In this document: positions 6,527-16,337 of the stretch, one piece after another
How positions within the stretch are numbered: the first letter of the stretch is position 1
Layout: the number at the start of each line of letters is the position of its first letter
NCBI RefSeq assembly: GCF_023217965.1
Contig: NZ_JALPSC010000001.1
Coordinates: 1,488,001 to 1,552,000, forward strand
DNA: 64,000 bases
Reading direction: 5' to 3'
From: Prevotella sp. E13-27
GTDB lineage: Bacteria > Bacteroidota > Bacteroidia > Bacteroidales > Bacteroidaceae
The notes under the pieces: generated by a model
Told to the model about the DNA's origin: nothing
The model's input: only the letters and a program-made list of their open reading frames with translations
The model's database searches: none
Made by a program: the position numbers and the translations under genes

Positions 6527-9500
6527 ATGCAAATGAAAAAGTTTTATTTCATGATCGTCCTCATGCTGATGACAGCTATGGGCGTATGGGCACAGACAGA
6601 TGTGTCGACCTTTGCACAACTGCAAAGTGCACTGAATGCGGGTAACGATGTAAGGCTGACGGCTAACATCCAGTTCACTTCGGCCATTACCATTAGCGGT
6701 TCAAAAAAGATTACTATAAATGGTAACGGCAAGACGCTGAGTGGTCCTTCTACTCGTGCCTTTACTATTTCTTCTGGCAATACGCTTTTCATTAAGAATG
6801 TGACGCTGAACAATTTTGACTTGAATGCAGGCGGTGGTGCCATCCGTAATAACGGCACATTGGTGCTCGACGGCTGCACTGTGAGCAACAACCACACTGA
6901 CGGCAGCAACCAGGGCGGCGGCGCCATAGAGAATCAGGGAACATTGTACGCCAGTAACACGACGTTCAGCGGCAACTATTCGAGCGAAATCGGTGGAGCT
7001 ATCAATAACTACATGGGCAAACTCTACTTGAGCAACTGTACGTTTACCAATAACTACACCACTTCTTCGAACGCAAAGTTTGGTGGCGCGATAGGCAACA
7101 ACTCAAGCAATACTGTAGTCATTGTGAACTGTACCTTCTCAGGTAACAAATACAATGGCAAAAATGGCTCGGCAAGTGACCTGGGCGTATATAGAACCCC
7201 GAACGATTACACTATCGCAGGCTGCACAGGTATCACTATTACGGGTGGAACGTTGACCACATATCCTGAAGGAAGCGTAAGCTTGGACTTCTCTGATTTG
7301 AACAATATCAAGTTTGTCCCCAGCACTACTGCAGCTTCATATGACATCACATTGTCGGATGAGAGTACCTCTCACGGTACAGTGGCGTTTACCGTAGGCG
7401 GTAAGTCAGCGGCAAAGGCTAAGAAAAACGACGTAGTTACCATTAGCGTAACGCCCAATAGCGGCTATTCGACAAAGGACGTGACCGTTCGCGCCTACAC
7501 CTCGTGGGGTGGAGCCGCTGCACGTGGTAACCGTGCTCCAGCCCTGCAGGATGAGATTGACGTGACTGCAGGACAGACTGCCGGCACATGGACATTCACC
7601 ATGCCAGGAGCTAACGTTTGGGTGGTGGTTACCTATGCCAAGAACCTGCAGGATTCATGGATTCAGGCCATTGCCAATCAGTATTACACGGGTTCGGCCA
7701 TTGAGCCTGCCGTCATAGTAAAGGACGACAATACCACGTTGACCAAAGGTACAGACTACACAGTGAGCTACGCGAACAATGTTAACGTAGGTACAGCTAA
7801 TGTGACTGTAACTGCCATCAACGGTTCTGACTACTGCGGCACAGCCAATGCAACGTTTATCATTGAAAGGGCAGAAAACAAACTGCTGAAAGAACTCTAT
7901 GATGCCCTCGGTGAAGATGTCTGGACGGGTTATGGCGAAATGACGGGTGTCATCAGCTACAGCCGTGGCGATGACCCAGAAGAGTTCCGCGCAACGTTCA
8001 TGGGCGGAACATTCACAATAGATTTGCCATTTAGCGATTTCACAACGGTAACGAAAAATGACAACGGCGACGGTTCTTACACCTATACGCTTGTGGTAAA
8101 CCTTCCGGCACAGACTGGTATGTCGCAAGAGACATTGCATGTCACCACGAAGAACGGAGAAATTACCGAGATGGATAGCGAGAACGCAGGCCTTGATTTG
8201 AGCAAGGAGAATAGCGGCATTGACAGCTGGGCTACACTGCAGACAGCTATGACTAACGGTGGTGTCATCAAACTTACACAGACAATCACGGCAACAAGTA
8301 CAGACGCTGCACTGACCGTTCCTGAAGGCAAGACCGTCATCCTTGAACTGAACGGACAGACCATCAACCGCGCATTGATAAGTGCAACAGCCAACGGTAG
8401 CGTCATCATCAACAACGGTATTCTGGCCATCACTGATTCTGAGGGTGGTAAGATTATCGGTGGTAACACAACAGGCAATGGTGGTGGTATTCTGAACAAC
8501 GGAACGTTAACCCTCTATGGCGGTGAGATTACGGGCAACAAGGCTGAAGGCCAGGGCGGTGGTGTCTATAACACTATAACGAATACTGCTACTACTGGCT
8601 TCTGGATGACTGGCGGTCTGATTGACGGCAATACGGCAAATGCTTATCCTGCTATCGGCGGCGATGTTACATTCAATAATTTGGTAGTTGTACAGATTGA
8701 CGCTGACGGCACAACACGAAGCGCAAAGACTGCTAAGGCGAACATGGCTGAATACAGCTACATCAAGCCTGTAATGCCTGATCCTGCAATGTACGCAATC
8801 TTAACAGAGTTGTACGAAGCTCTTGGTACAGACGTATGGACCGGTTACGGCGCACTCACAGGTGTCATCAGCTACAGCCGAGGCGACGAGCCAAACGAGT
8901 TCCGCGCAACATTCATGGGTGGTACCTATGTCATTGACGTGCCTTTTGGCGACGTTACATTCGCTCAAAAAGCCGATAATGGCGACGGTTCATTTACTTA
9001 CACGCTCAAGCTTGCGCTTCCTGCACAGACAGGTATGTCTTCTGAGACAGTACATGTTACCCTGAAGAACGGCGAGATTACTGAAATGGATAGCGAGAAC
9101 GCTGGCATAGAGTTGAACAAAGAGGAAGATCCTGTTTCCGGTTGGGCCGGATTGCAGGCTGCCATAAACAACGGTGGTGTCATCAAGCTGGCTGATGATG
9201 TCATAGCAGAGAATACAGACGCTGCATTGACCGTTCCTGCTGATAAGACTGTCATCCTCGAACTTAACGGACATACCATCAACCGTGCTCTTACAAGTGC
9301 CGTGGCCAATGGTAGCGTTATCATCAACAATGGTATTCTTGCCATCATGGATACCAATGGCGGTAAGATTATTGGTGGTAACACAACTGGTAATGGAGGC
9401 GGTGTCCTCAATAACGGTACACTGACGCTCTATGGCGGCGAGATTACTGGTAACAAGGCAGCAGGCCTGGGCGGTGGTGTCTATAACACTGTCACAAATA

Positions 9501-11449
9501 CCGCGACGACCGGCTTCTGGATGACAGGCGGTCTGATTGATGGCAATACCGCTAGTAGCTATCCCGCTATCGGTGGTGACGTCACCTTCAATAATCTTGC
9601 TGTAGTCCAGATTGACGCTGACGGTACAACGCTCAGTGCAAAGACAGTAAAAGCAAATATGGCTGAATACAGCTACATCAAGCCTGTAATGCCCGACCCG
9701 GAGAAGTTTGCAATCTTGGCAGAGCTCTACGAAGCTCTTGGCGATGATGTCTGGACAGGCTACGGCGCACTGACGGGTGTCATCAGCTACAGCCGTGGTG
9801 ACGAGCCAAACGAGTTCCGCGCAACATTCATGGGTGGTACATATTCCATTGATGTGCCCTTTGGCGATGTTATATTTGTCTCCAAAGTCGATAATGGTGA
9901 CGGTTCATATACATACACGATGACGCTTGCGCTACCTGCGCTGACGGGTATGACTTCTGAGACTGTGCATGTCACAGTGAAGAACGGTGAGATTACCGAA
10001 CTCGATAGTGAGAACGCCGGCATTGAGATGAATAAAGAAGAAGGTCCTGTAACGGGATGGGCTGCTTTACAGGCGGCAATGAACCAAGGCGGTGTTATTA
10101 AGCTGGCAGACGATGTCATTGCAGAGAACACCGACGTAGCCCTGACCATACCGGAAGGCAAGACCGTAGTCCTCGAACTGAACGGACACGCTATCAACCG
10201 TAACCTCACAAGCGCAGTAGTCAACGGTAGCGTTATTATCAACAATGGTACACTGGCTATCACTGGTGAAGGTATTATCACTGGTGGCAACACGACAGGT
10301 AACGGCGGTGGTATCGTCAATAACGGTGCATTCACAATGTACAGTGGCGAAATCACAGGCAACAAGGCAGCAGGCCAGGGCGGTGGCGTTTATAACACCG
10401 TTACGAATACAGCTACGGAAGGCTTCTGGATGACAGGCGGTCTGATTGATGGCAACACAGCAAGTAGCTATCCCGCTATTGGTGGTGATGTAGCGTTTAA
10501 TAACCTGGCTGTCGTGCAGATCAATGCTGAAGGCGCTAAAGTTAGTGTGTCAGAAGCTCTTGCAGGTATGGCTGACTACAGTTACATCAAGCCTGTAATG
10601 CCCGCCCCCGAGAATTACTATCTCGTTGTTGCTCCGACTCCAAAGGCCGGACTGTATTACATTGGCGTAGCGCAGGAATTGGTAGAGGCTGGCAGCACTA
10701 CGTTTGGCGAGATGGAGTATTCGCTTGATGGTGTGAACTATGCCACAACCCTTCCTATGGCTACAGAAGCAGGCATCTATACCGTGTACTACCGCGTAAT
10801 GGGCGATGCAACCCATAATGACTATGCACCGCAGACTGTGACCGCGAAGATTGCATTGGCCTCGCTGACCATTCCAGCCGGAGCATATGCCAGCTACTAT
10901 GGCGGTAAGGGCCTGAATCTCGCTGAGGGTACTGCCGACGGCATCGTGCTGAGCTCCGTTGTCATTGTGGATACCAATGAGGGTATCGTGGTACTTGCAG
11001 ACGGACTGGAATCAGCCGCTGCCAACACACCGCTGATTATTTATAATGGTACGGACGAGAACCAGCAGGTACTGTTAGACCTCAATGAGCAAGCCGCTAC
11101 AGTCAACTACGATGCGGAGCATTTCTTTGGAACACTAGAGCCCAAGACCTTCACCGCAACAGACATGGCCGAGGCTGACAACTACGTGCTCGACGGCGAG
11201 AACTTTACATGGGTGAAGGATGCCGGCATACTGCCAGCCAACCGCTGCTGGTTGAAGATTATCCCCAGTTCTCCCAACCATGCCCGTACTATGAATATTG
11301 TATTCGAGAGCGATGCGACAGGTATCAGTACTGTTAACATCAACGCTACCAACGATGGTTCTATATTTGACCTTACCGGACGAAAGTTGTCAAAGAAGCC
11401 CGCAAGCGGCTACTACATTCAAGGTGGTAAGAAGTACGTTGTTAAGTGA
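6527..11449 (+). CDS. Giant repeat-containing surface protein with sorting tail
   Basis: 1,640 residues. A signal peptide (MKKFYFMIVLMLMTAMGVWAQ, ATG at 6527 or 6533) leads into a region with repeats like GGGAIRNNGTLVLDGCTVSNN, the pattern of pectin-lyase-like beta helices and chlamydial polymorphic outer-membrane proteins. Three tandem 305-residue repeats follow from about residue 454 to 1363; each has a segment starting LYEALGDDVWTGYG and a second beta-helix segment with GGNTTGNGGG and GFWMTGGLIDGNTA. The C-terminus (IFDLTGRKLSKKPASGYYIQ then GGKKYVVK) is the type IX-like sorting tail. Probably a secreted or surface-attached adhesin or scaffold; ligand unknown. Confidence 0.85.
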   Translation: MQMKKFYFMIVLMLMTAMGVWAQTDVSTFAQLQSALNAGNDVRLTANIQFTSAITISGSKKITINGNGKTLSGPSTRAFTISSGNTLFIKNVTLNNFDLNAGGGAIRNNGTLVLDGCTVSNNHTDGSNQGGGAIENQGTLYASNTTFSGNYSSEIGGAINNYMGKLYLSNCTFTNNYTTSSNAKFGGAIGNNSSNTVVIVNCTFSGNKYNGKNGSASDLGVYRTPNDYTIAGCTGITITGGTLTTYPEGSVSLDFSDLNNIKFVPSTTAASYDITLSDESTSHGTVAFTVGGKSAAKAKKNDVVTISVTPNSGYSTKDVTVRAYTSWGGAAARGNRAPALQDEIDVTAGQTAGTWTFTMPGANVWVVVTYAKNLQDSWIQAIANQYYTGSAIEPAVIVKDDNTTLTKGTDYTVSYANNVNVGTANVTVTAINGSDYCGTANATFIIERAENKLLKELYDALGEDVWTGYGEMTGVISYSRGDDPEEFRATFMGGTFTIDLPFSDFTTVTKNDNGDGSYTYTLVVNLPAQTGMSQETLHVTTKNGEITEMDSENAGLDLSKENSGIDSWATLQTAMTNGGVIKLTQTITATSTDAALTVPEGKTVILELNGQTINRALISATANGSVIINNGILAITDSEGGKIIGGNTTGNGGGILNNGTLTLYGGEITGNKAEGQGGGVYNTITNTATTGFWMTGGLIDGNTANAYPAIGGDVTFNNLVVVQIDADGTTRSAKTAKANMAEYSYIKPVMPDPAMYAILTELYEALGTDVWTGYGALTGVISYSRGDEPNEFRATFMGGTYVIDVPFGDVTFAQKADNGDGSFTYTLKLALPAQTGMSSETVHVTLKNGEITEMDSENAGIELNKEEDPVSGWAGLQAAINNGGVIKLADDVIAENTDAALTVPADKTVILELNGHTINRALTSAVANGSVIINNGILAIMDTNGGKIIGGNTTGNGGGVLNNGTLTLYGGEITGNKAAGLGGGVYNTVTNTATTGFWMTGGLIDGNTASSYPAIGGDVTFNNLAVVQIDADGTTLSAKTVKANMAEYSYIKPVMPDPEKFAILAELYEALGDDVWTGYGALTGVISYSRGDEPNEFRATFMGGTYSIDVPFGDVIFVSKVDNGDGSYTYTMTLALPALTGMTSETVHVTVKNGEITELDSENAGIEMNKEEGPVTGWAALQAAMNQGGVIKLADDVIAENTDVALTIPEGKTVVLELNGHAINRNLTSAVVNGSVIINNGTLAITGEGIITGGNTTGNGGGIVNNGAFTMYSGEITGNKAAGQGGGVYNTVTNTATEGFWMTGGLIDGNTASSYPAIGGDVAFNNLAVVQINAEGAKVSVSEALAGMADYSYIKPVMPAPENYYLVVAPTPKAGLYYIGVAQELVEAGSTTFGEMEYSLDGVNYATTLPMATEAGIYTVYYRVMGDATHNDYAPQTVTAKIALASLTIPAGAYASYYGGKGLNLAEGTADGIVLSSVVIVDTNEGIVVLADGLESAAANTPLIIYNGTDENQQVLLDLNEQAATVNYDAEHFFGTLEPKTFTATDMAEADNYVLDGENFTWVKDAGILPANRCWLKIIPSSPNHARTMNIVFESDATGISTVNINATNDGSIFDLTGRKLSKKPASGYYIQGGKKYVVK
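7886..10620 (+). repeat. Three tandem 915-bp coding repeats
   Basis: Units begin at 7886, 8801 and about 9716. Matching codons in neighbouring units are exactly 915 bp apart (ELY at 7892, 8807 and 9722). Units 2 and 3 are closer to each other than to unit 1. The last unit is slightly shorter because a few codons are missing near IIGGN. Confidence 0.9.
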
Positions 11450-11486
11450 AGAACCACAAATAACTTCGTGCAATAACAAATGAACA

Positions 11487-11515
11487 AAGCGCCTGCAGAA
11501 TTTCTGTAGGCGCTT
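11487..11515 (+). terminator. Terminator of the giant surface protein gene
   Basis: AAGCGCCT at 11487-11494 pairs with AGGCGCTT at 11508-11515, extended by CAGAA/TTCTG, and is followed by GTTGTTTTG. Confidence 0.75.
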
Positions 11516-11605
11516 GTTGTTTTGTGAAACTGTGAATGAGGTGCTTTAAGGAGTGCTAATTAGTATTCGAATCAGCAGAACCGTGTTCTGAAAAACTGGA
11601 CAGCG

Positions 11606-13090
11606 CTATTTCGTGAGCCCCATCTCGCGAGCTTTCTGGAGCAGAAGCTGCATGAGCGGTTCGCGCTCGTTCTCTACACGGTTGTCAAGCACGGCATCCT
11701 TCAGATATTGTTTCAGTGTGCCAACCTCGCGTGAAGGCTGCAGGTGGAACATCTCCATTATCTCATTGCCGTCGATGACTGGCTGCAACAGTCGTTTGTA
11801 GTCTTTCTCCTTCAGGTCGGTGAGCTTCTCGCGGACTATGCGGAAGTTCTCAAGGAACATTTTCTTCTTTACCTCGTTCTTCGACGTGATGTCGGCCTCG
11901 CAGAGCGTCATCAGGTCATCGATGTCGTCACCAGCATCGTTGAGCAGACGGCGTACGGCAGAGTCGGTCACCTCATTGTCGGCAATGACCTGTGGACGCA
12001 TGTGCATGTCAACAAGTTTTTGCACATATTTCATCTCTGCTCCCATGGGCAGCTTCATGCGGCGGAAAATCTGCTGCACCATCTTCGCTCCCACGATGTT
12101 GTGGTTGTGGAAGGTCCAGCCAATGGCAGGGTCCCAGCGCTTTGTCTTTGTCTTGCCAATGTCGTGGAGCAGGGCAGCCCAACGTAGCCAAAGTAGCCCA
12201 CCCCCAACCCCTCCCGAAGGGAGTGGAGCTTGGTTACTGTCACTTTTCACCCTTTGTGTAGTGGGTTTTATATTCTCCAGCACTTCCAGCGTGTGGTAGA
12301 AGTTGTTCTTGTGGGCGCGTCCGTTCTTTTGTTCCACTATATCGAGGGCAGCCACCTCAGGGAGTATGAGCTGCAATAAGCCGGAGCGTTGCAGGTACTC
12401 AAAGCCTATGCTGGGGTGGGGCGCCATCATTATCTTGTTCATCTCAACCTCAATGCGCTCGCCACTGACAATCTTTATGCGGTCTGCCATGCGTTGCAGC
12501 GCCTCGAAGGTTTCGTCTTCTATCTGGAAGTTCAGCTGAGTGGCGAAACGTATGCAGCGCATCATGCGCAGCGGATCGTCGCTGAACGTTATCTCAGGGT
12601 CGAGTGGCGTGGCTATGATGCCGTCTTCCAGGTCGGCAAGTCCGTTGAATGGATCGACAAGCTCGCCGAAGCGTTCGCGGTTCAGGCATATCGCCATGGC
12701 GTTGATGGTGAAGTCGCGACGGTTCTGGTCGTCTTCGAGTGTGCCGTCCTCAACTATAGGCTTGCGCGAGTCGTGACTATAGCTCTCGCGGCGGGCACCC
12801 ACGAACTCCACTTCCGTCTTGCCTATCTTCACCTGAGCCGTTCCGAAATTGCGGAACACGCTGAGGTGTGCTTTCTTGCCAAGCGTCTGCTTCAGCTCCG
12901 TGGCAAGGGCTATGCCGCTGCCAACGACCACTACGTCGATGTCGCTCGACGGGCGCTCGAGGAAGATGTCGCGCACATAACCACCAACCACATAGCACTC
13001 TAAGCCTAAGCGGTCGGCAGCGTCGCTGATAAGATGGAATATGGGTTTATCGAGGATTTCGGCAAGTTCGTCGTCGGAATACAATTTCAT
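11606..13090 (-). CDS. cca: CCA-adding tRNA nucleotidyltransferase / polyA polymerase family, with HD domain
   Basis: 494 residues. The N-terminal nucleotidyltransferase head shows the G-V-R pattern VVGGYVRD and the catalytic DID (SSDIDVVV). RRDFTINAMA and an arm starting DPFNG follow, and a downstream HD phosphohydrolase domain has LLHDIGK. The usual role is to build or repair the CCA end of tRNAs; the tRNA-Glu in this window indeed lacks an encoded CCA. An odd segment, NQAPLPSGGVGGGLLWL, just before the HD motif is encoded by a G/C-rich palindromic repeat (12195-12235) inserted in frame. A TACCTTTG promoter box lies at 13110-13117. Confidence 0.92.
   Translation of the reverse strand: MKLYSDDELAEILDKPIFHLISDAADRLGLECYVVGGYVRDIFLERPSSDIDVVVVGSGIALATELKQTLGKKAHLSVFRNFGTAQVKIGKTEVEFVGARRESYSHDSRKPIVEDGTLEDDQNRRDFTINAMAICLNRERFGELVDPFNGLADLEDGIIATPLDPEITFSDDPLRMMRCIRFATQLNFQIEDETFEALQRMADRIKIVSGERIEVEMNKIMMAPHPSIGFEYLQRSGLLQLILPEVAALDIVEQKNGRAHKNNFYHTLEVLENIKPTTQRVKSDSNQAPLPSGGVGGGLLWLRWAALLHDIGKTKTKRWDPAIGWTFHNHNIVGAKMVQQIFRRMKLPMGAEMKYVQKLVDMHMRPQVIADNEVTDSAVRRLLNDAGDDIDDLMTLCEADITSKNEVKKKMFLENFRIVREKLTDLKEKDYKRLLQPVIDGNEIMEMFHLQPSREVGTLKQYLKDAVLDNRVENEREPLMQLLLQKAREMGLTK
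12195..12235 (-). repeat. G/C-rich palindromic repeat inside cca
   Basis: CCCACCCCCAACCCCTCCC, then GAAGGGAGTGGAGC on the plus strand. It is a copy of the element also found at 26018, 26123, 27519, 27651 and 59794. Here it is in frame and adds about 13 residues (APLPSGGVGGGLL). Confidence 0.85.
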
Positions 13091-13109
13091 GTCTTTTTCA
13101 ATTTGCCTG

Positions 13110-13117
13110 CAAAGGTA
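13110..13117 (-). promoter_or_regulatory. -7 promoter box of cca
   Basis: TACCTTTG on the minus strand, 19 bp before the ATG at 13090. Confidence 0.6.
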
Positions 13118-13195
13118 CGAATAAATGAGTGAAAAGCCAAACTTGTTTGAGCTTTTCCACGTGTGAGCACTTTCGAGCGACAGCTCAAAGTACGA

Positions 13196-14137
13196 TTACT
13201 CTTTCCTCTTCTGCCATATCTCTATGGAGTTGATTATGTTCTGCCAGAGGATGTAACAGCCAGGACCTACGCTGGATAGCGGATTAAGATAGGCATTGGA
13301 GAGCCAGATGGCAAAGGCGGTGTTCTTCTGTCCGAGTGCCTGTCCTGACTCCTGAGCGTGACCGAAGAAACGGCCGATGTAGCGGCCTACAGCAAACTGT
13401 ATGATGCAGACCACAAGGCCGAGCAGGGCAATGGCCATAAGAAGGAAAATGCCTGCTTCGGCATGAACAATGTTCTTGACGGTGGTGCCAGTGACAATCA
13501 TCAGTGAACAGGCCCAGAGATAGTAGCTAAGGTCGCGCACGGCCACTATGCGGCGATGGAGCGACTTCATATAATGCTTAACGAAATATGCCAGAATCAT
13601 CGGCACTACCAATACGCAGAACACCTCGTTGAGAATCTTCAGAAACGCAGGCCAGAACTCCATGTTGGCCGAGGGCTCGATGAGCGGAAAACACACGGGG
13701 ACGAGCAGCACGGTGATGAAATTGGAGAGAAACGTGTAGGTTGTCATCTGCTCCAGACTGCCTCCCAGCTTCTGTGTCACTACGGCTGCAGCTGTGGCAC
13801 AGGGCGAGATGACACACATCATGATTGCCTCAAGCAGTATGCGGTCCTCTTGCTCCAAATCGAGGATCAGCACCATCAGGATGCCGATGAACAACACCTG
13901 GAAGATGCCTATCCATAGATGCCATGCTACTGGGCGCAGCTGTCGGAAGTCCACTTTGCAGAAGGTGACAAAGAGAATGAGGAACATGAACAGCGGCAGT
14001 ATGGTCGTCATGATGGGGGAGAAGAACATGGCGGCCTCGTTGAGCTGAGGCGTGAAGCCAAAAACAAGGTAAATCAGAGTGCCCAGCCCCATGGCGATAG
14101 GGAGCGTCCAGTCTTTGATAAAGCGTATTATATTCAT
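13196..14137 (-). CDS. Bile acid:sodium symporter (BASS)-family transporter
   Basis: About 313 residues from the ATG at 14137 (MNIIRFIKDW). An ATG seven codons upstream is possible, but AAAGGA sits about 10 nt before 14137. Nine or ten hydrophobic segments fill the chain. MMCVISPCATAAAVVTQKLGG and the C-terminal GQKNTAFAIWLSNAYLNP are typical of the family, which usually couples sodium entry to uptake of an organic anion. The substrate is unknown. It is the third gene of a compact minus-strand group after the RecD-like helicase and phosphopantetheinyl transferase genes; shared function is not implied. Confidence 0.8.
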   Translation of the reverse strand: MNIIRFIKDWTLPIAMGLGTLIYLVFGFTPQLNEAAMFFSPIMTTILPLFMFLILFVTFCKVDFRQLRPVAWHLWIGIFQVLFIGILMVLILDLEQEDRILLEAIMMCVISPCATAAAVVTQKLGGSLEQMTTYTFLSNFITVLLVPVCFPLIEPSANMEFWPAFLKILNEVFCVLVVPMILAYFVKHYMKSLHRRIVAVRDLSYYLWACSLMIVTGTTVKNIVHAEAGIFLLMAIALLGLVVCIIQFAVGRYIGRFFGHAQESGQALGQKNTAFAIWLSNAYLNPLSSVGPGCYILWQNIINSIEIWQKRKE

Positions 14138-14172
14138 ATTTCTGTTATCCTTTAACAATCGTATTATGTGAC

Positions 14173-14730
14173 TTACTCACACACCGTGTAGATATAGCCC
14201 TTGGAAAGACATTCCACGGTGTTGTATTTCTTTTGTGAACGCACGAGTACCTGCTTCAAGTTGTTGCTGATACCCTCACCAGTAAGCTTCAGATGAGCCT
14301 CCTTCATGGTCCATAGACGAATGAATGCCACATCAGGACGCTCGGCTTCAAGAATCTCCTGCACCTCAACGGCGTTCATCGTATAGTTTATCAGAGATGG
14401 AGAGAACTTGCGTATTGACTCTATGTCTATACCCACAGGATGGTTGCTAACCACACATGCCACCGCTTCACGGCAGTGGCTGAGGTTGAAGAATATCTCC
14501 GGATGGCCTACGATGGATGGCTTGCCGTGTTCTCCGTACTCGAAGATGGGGCTCTCGTCGATGCCGTACTCTTCATGAAGGGCACGCTTGAGCAGCAGAT
14601 AGGCAAGGACGCAGGTACGCTGTCCAAGCTCATGCTTGAACTTCAGTGCCTGTTCGCGGCGCTGAGGCGACAGCTCCTGTAGAGCAAACTGAAGGTCGAA
14701 ATCGTAGATGTTGTCGTCAATATAAATCAT
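14173..14730 (-). CDS. 4'-phosphopantetheinyl transferase superfamily protein
   Basis: 185 residues from the ATG at 14730, which overlaps the TGA of the helicase gene (ATGA); a longer reading upstream is rejected. Motifs of the Sfp/AcpT type are clear: FNLSHCREAVACVV, the metal-binding GIDIE and WTMKEAHLKLTGEG. The enzyme transfers the 4'-phosphopantetheine arm of CoA to a serine of an acyl or peptidyl carrier protein. The target is not evident: no carrier protein or synthase gene is nearby. It could serve fatty acid synthesis or a secondary pathway elsewhere in the genome. Confidence 0.87.
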   Translation of the reverse strand: MIYIDDNIYDFDLQFALQELSPQRREQALKFKHELGQRTCVLAYLLLKRALHEEYGIDESPIFEYGEHGKPSIVGHPEIFFNLSHCREAVACVVSNHPVGIDIESIRKFSPSLINYTMNAVEVQEILEAERPDVAFIRLWTMKEAHLKLTGEGISNNLKQVLVRSQKKYNTVECLSKGYIYTVCE

Positions 14731-16166
14731 GAGTTCTCTAATTGTGTCTTGGGCCAGTTTACAAGGAACACTTTCTCTGTGGCACGTGTCAGCGCTGTGT
14801 ATAGCCAATGGATATAGTCAGGCGTGAGCATGTCATCAGTCATATAGCCCTGATCAATATATACGTGTGCCCACTGTCCGCCCTGTGCCTTGTGACAAGT
14901 GACGGCATAGCTGAACTTTATCTGAAGGGCGTTATAGTAGGCATCGCTCTTAAGCTTCTTTACCCTGTCGGGCTTAAGCGGTATGTCGGCATAGTCTTCC
15001 ATGACGTTGTTGAAGAGCTGTTCCTGTTGTTCGCGAGTCAACGATGGCGCTTCGGTGCTTAGTGTGTCGATAATTGTAGTGGCAGTGAGCTCGTAGTCAT
15101 CGTAGTCGGGCATGACAAGGGTTATGTCGGCAAAACGGAAGCCATAGAGCTCACGGGTGTTCCTTACCCGCTGTATTACGCCTCGGTCGCCGTTGGCAAG
15201 GAATGACAGGTTACGTTGTGTCTTCTCCTCACCTTCTGCTTCAGGTATCCAGAAATAGTTGTTCTTTACAATCATTATCTGGTCACCGCGACATAGCTCG
15301 TCTTCACGATCAAGGACCGTGCGGCGTATGCCCTCGTTGTAGATGTTTGCCCGTTTGTTGCTGCGTGTGACGACTATGGTCTCGTCAATGCCCACATGGC
15401 TGTAGCTCGTAGCGAGCGACTCGATGAGCTCATCACCAGGAACAACACAGATGTCTGCAAAGCCGTTAAGCCTCATGCGGGGCAACTGTGTCAGCTCATC
15501 GTGGGTGATGAGTGAGCGAATCATAGTGGCATTCCAGAGTATGCCCGACGACTGGCTCTGGCGCAGCACCTCGCTGAGGTCACACTCATAGACCTTTAAC
15601 CCATAGCCGCTAAGAACATCGCCGATAAGTGCTGGGGCCTCGTCTTCGCCTACAGGAGGCAGCTGGGCGGTGTCGCCAATGAGTATCATACGGCAGTTGT
15701 TGCCGCTATAAACGAACTTAATGAGGTCATCGAGCAGAGAACCGGAGCCGAAGGTGTCATCCATGGAATAGCTGGAAATCATAGATGACTCATCGACCAT
15801 AAACAGCGTGTCTCTCGAATTGTTCATGTTCAGATTGAATGCCGACAGGTCACCGGCGGTCTTCTGACGGTATATGCGACGATGAATGGTATATGCAGCA
15901 TGCTGTGAATAGAGCGAGAATACCTTTGCAGCACGTCCCGTGGGCGCCATGAGAGTGAGCTTCTGCTTCAGTGTAGTCATGGTCTTCACAATGGCAGCAG
16001 CAAGCGTAGTCTTACCTGTGCCGGCAGAACCACGGAGCACCATGACAGACTGAGGAAAACGGTCGGTGAGGAACATGGCAAAGGTCTCTATTGCATGTTC
16101 CTGATCGGCTGTTGGCACATGGGCAAACGCCTCCCTGATGCTGTGTTTCAGTTCGTCATGAAGCAT
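14727..16166 (-). CDS. RecD-like superfamily 1 DNA helicase
   Basis: About 479 residues from the ATG at 16166 (MLHDELKHSIRE); the frame stays open upstream but that part overlaps the divergent DUF3822 gene and is rejected. Walker A is GSAGTGKTTL near residue 42 and Walker B is LFMVDESS. Further helicase motifs are GDTAQLPPVG and, near the C-terminus, the UvrD_C_2-type YAVTCHKAQGGQW and TALTRAT. It resembles short RecD2/Dda-type helicases that unwind DNA 5' to 3'. No RecB or RecC is nearby. A TACCTTTG box at 16262-16269 is a likely promoter. Confidence 0.85.
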   Translation of the reverse strand: MLHDELKHSIREAFAHVPTADQEHAIETFAMFLTDRFPQSVMVLRGSAGTGKTTLAAAIVKTMTTLKQKLTLMAPTGRAAKVFSLYSQHAAYTIHRRIYRQKTAGDLSAFNLNMNNSRDTLFMVDESSMISSYSMDDTFGSGSLLDDLIKFVYSGNNCRMILIGDTAQLPPVGEDEAPALIGDVLSGYGLKVYECDLSEVLRQSQSSGILWNATMIRSLITHDELTQLPRMRLNGFADICVVPGDELIESLATSYSHVGIDETIVVTRSNKRANIYNEGIRRTVLDREDELCRGDQIMIVKNNYFWIPEAEGEEKTQRNLSFLANGDRGVIQRVRNTRELYGFRFADITLVMPDYDDYELTATTIIDTLSTEAPSLTREQQEQLFNNVMEDYADIPLKPDRVKKLKSDAYYNALQIKFSYAVTCHKAQGGQWAHVYIDQGYMTDDMLTPDYIHWLYTALTRATEKVFLVNWPKTQLENS

Positions 16167-16261
16167 TTTTGTGATGTTATATTTGCATTTTCGCTCTGTT
16201 TGCACTAACTTTGCAGGCACAAAGCTATAATCTGTTGGCGCTGTGGCACTCTTTCGTTGCG

Positions 16262-16269
16262 CAAAGGTA
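16262..16269 (-). promoter_or_regulatory. -7 promoter box of the RecD-like helicase gene
   Basis: TACCTTTG on the minus strand, 95 bp before the ATG at 16166, within the divergent intergenic region with the DUF3822 gene. Confidence 0.5.
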
Positions 16270-16337
16270 GTGCAAACAGAGCGCAATACAAAGGATTTTA
16301 TGCTTTTTTGCTTTAAAAACGACATTTTTAATTGAAC

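Noticed and set aside
12389..13003. 204-codon plus-strand ORF
   Set aside because: It is antisense to the well-supported cca gene and has no recognisable motif.
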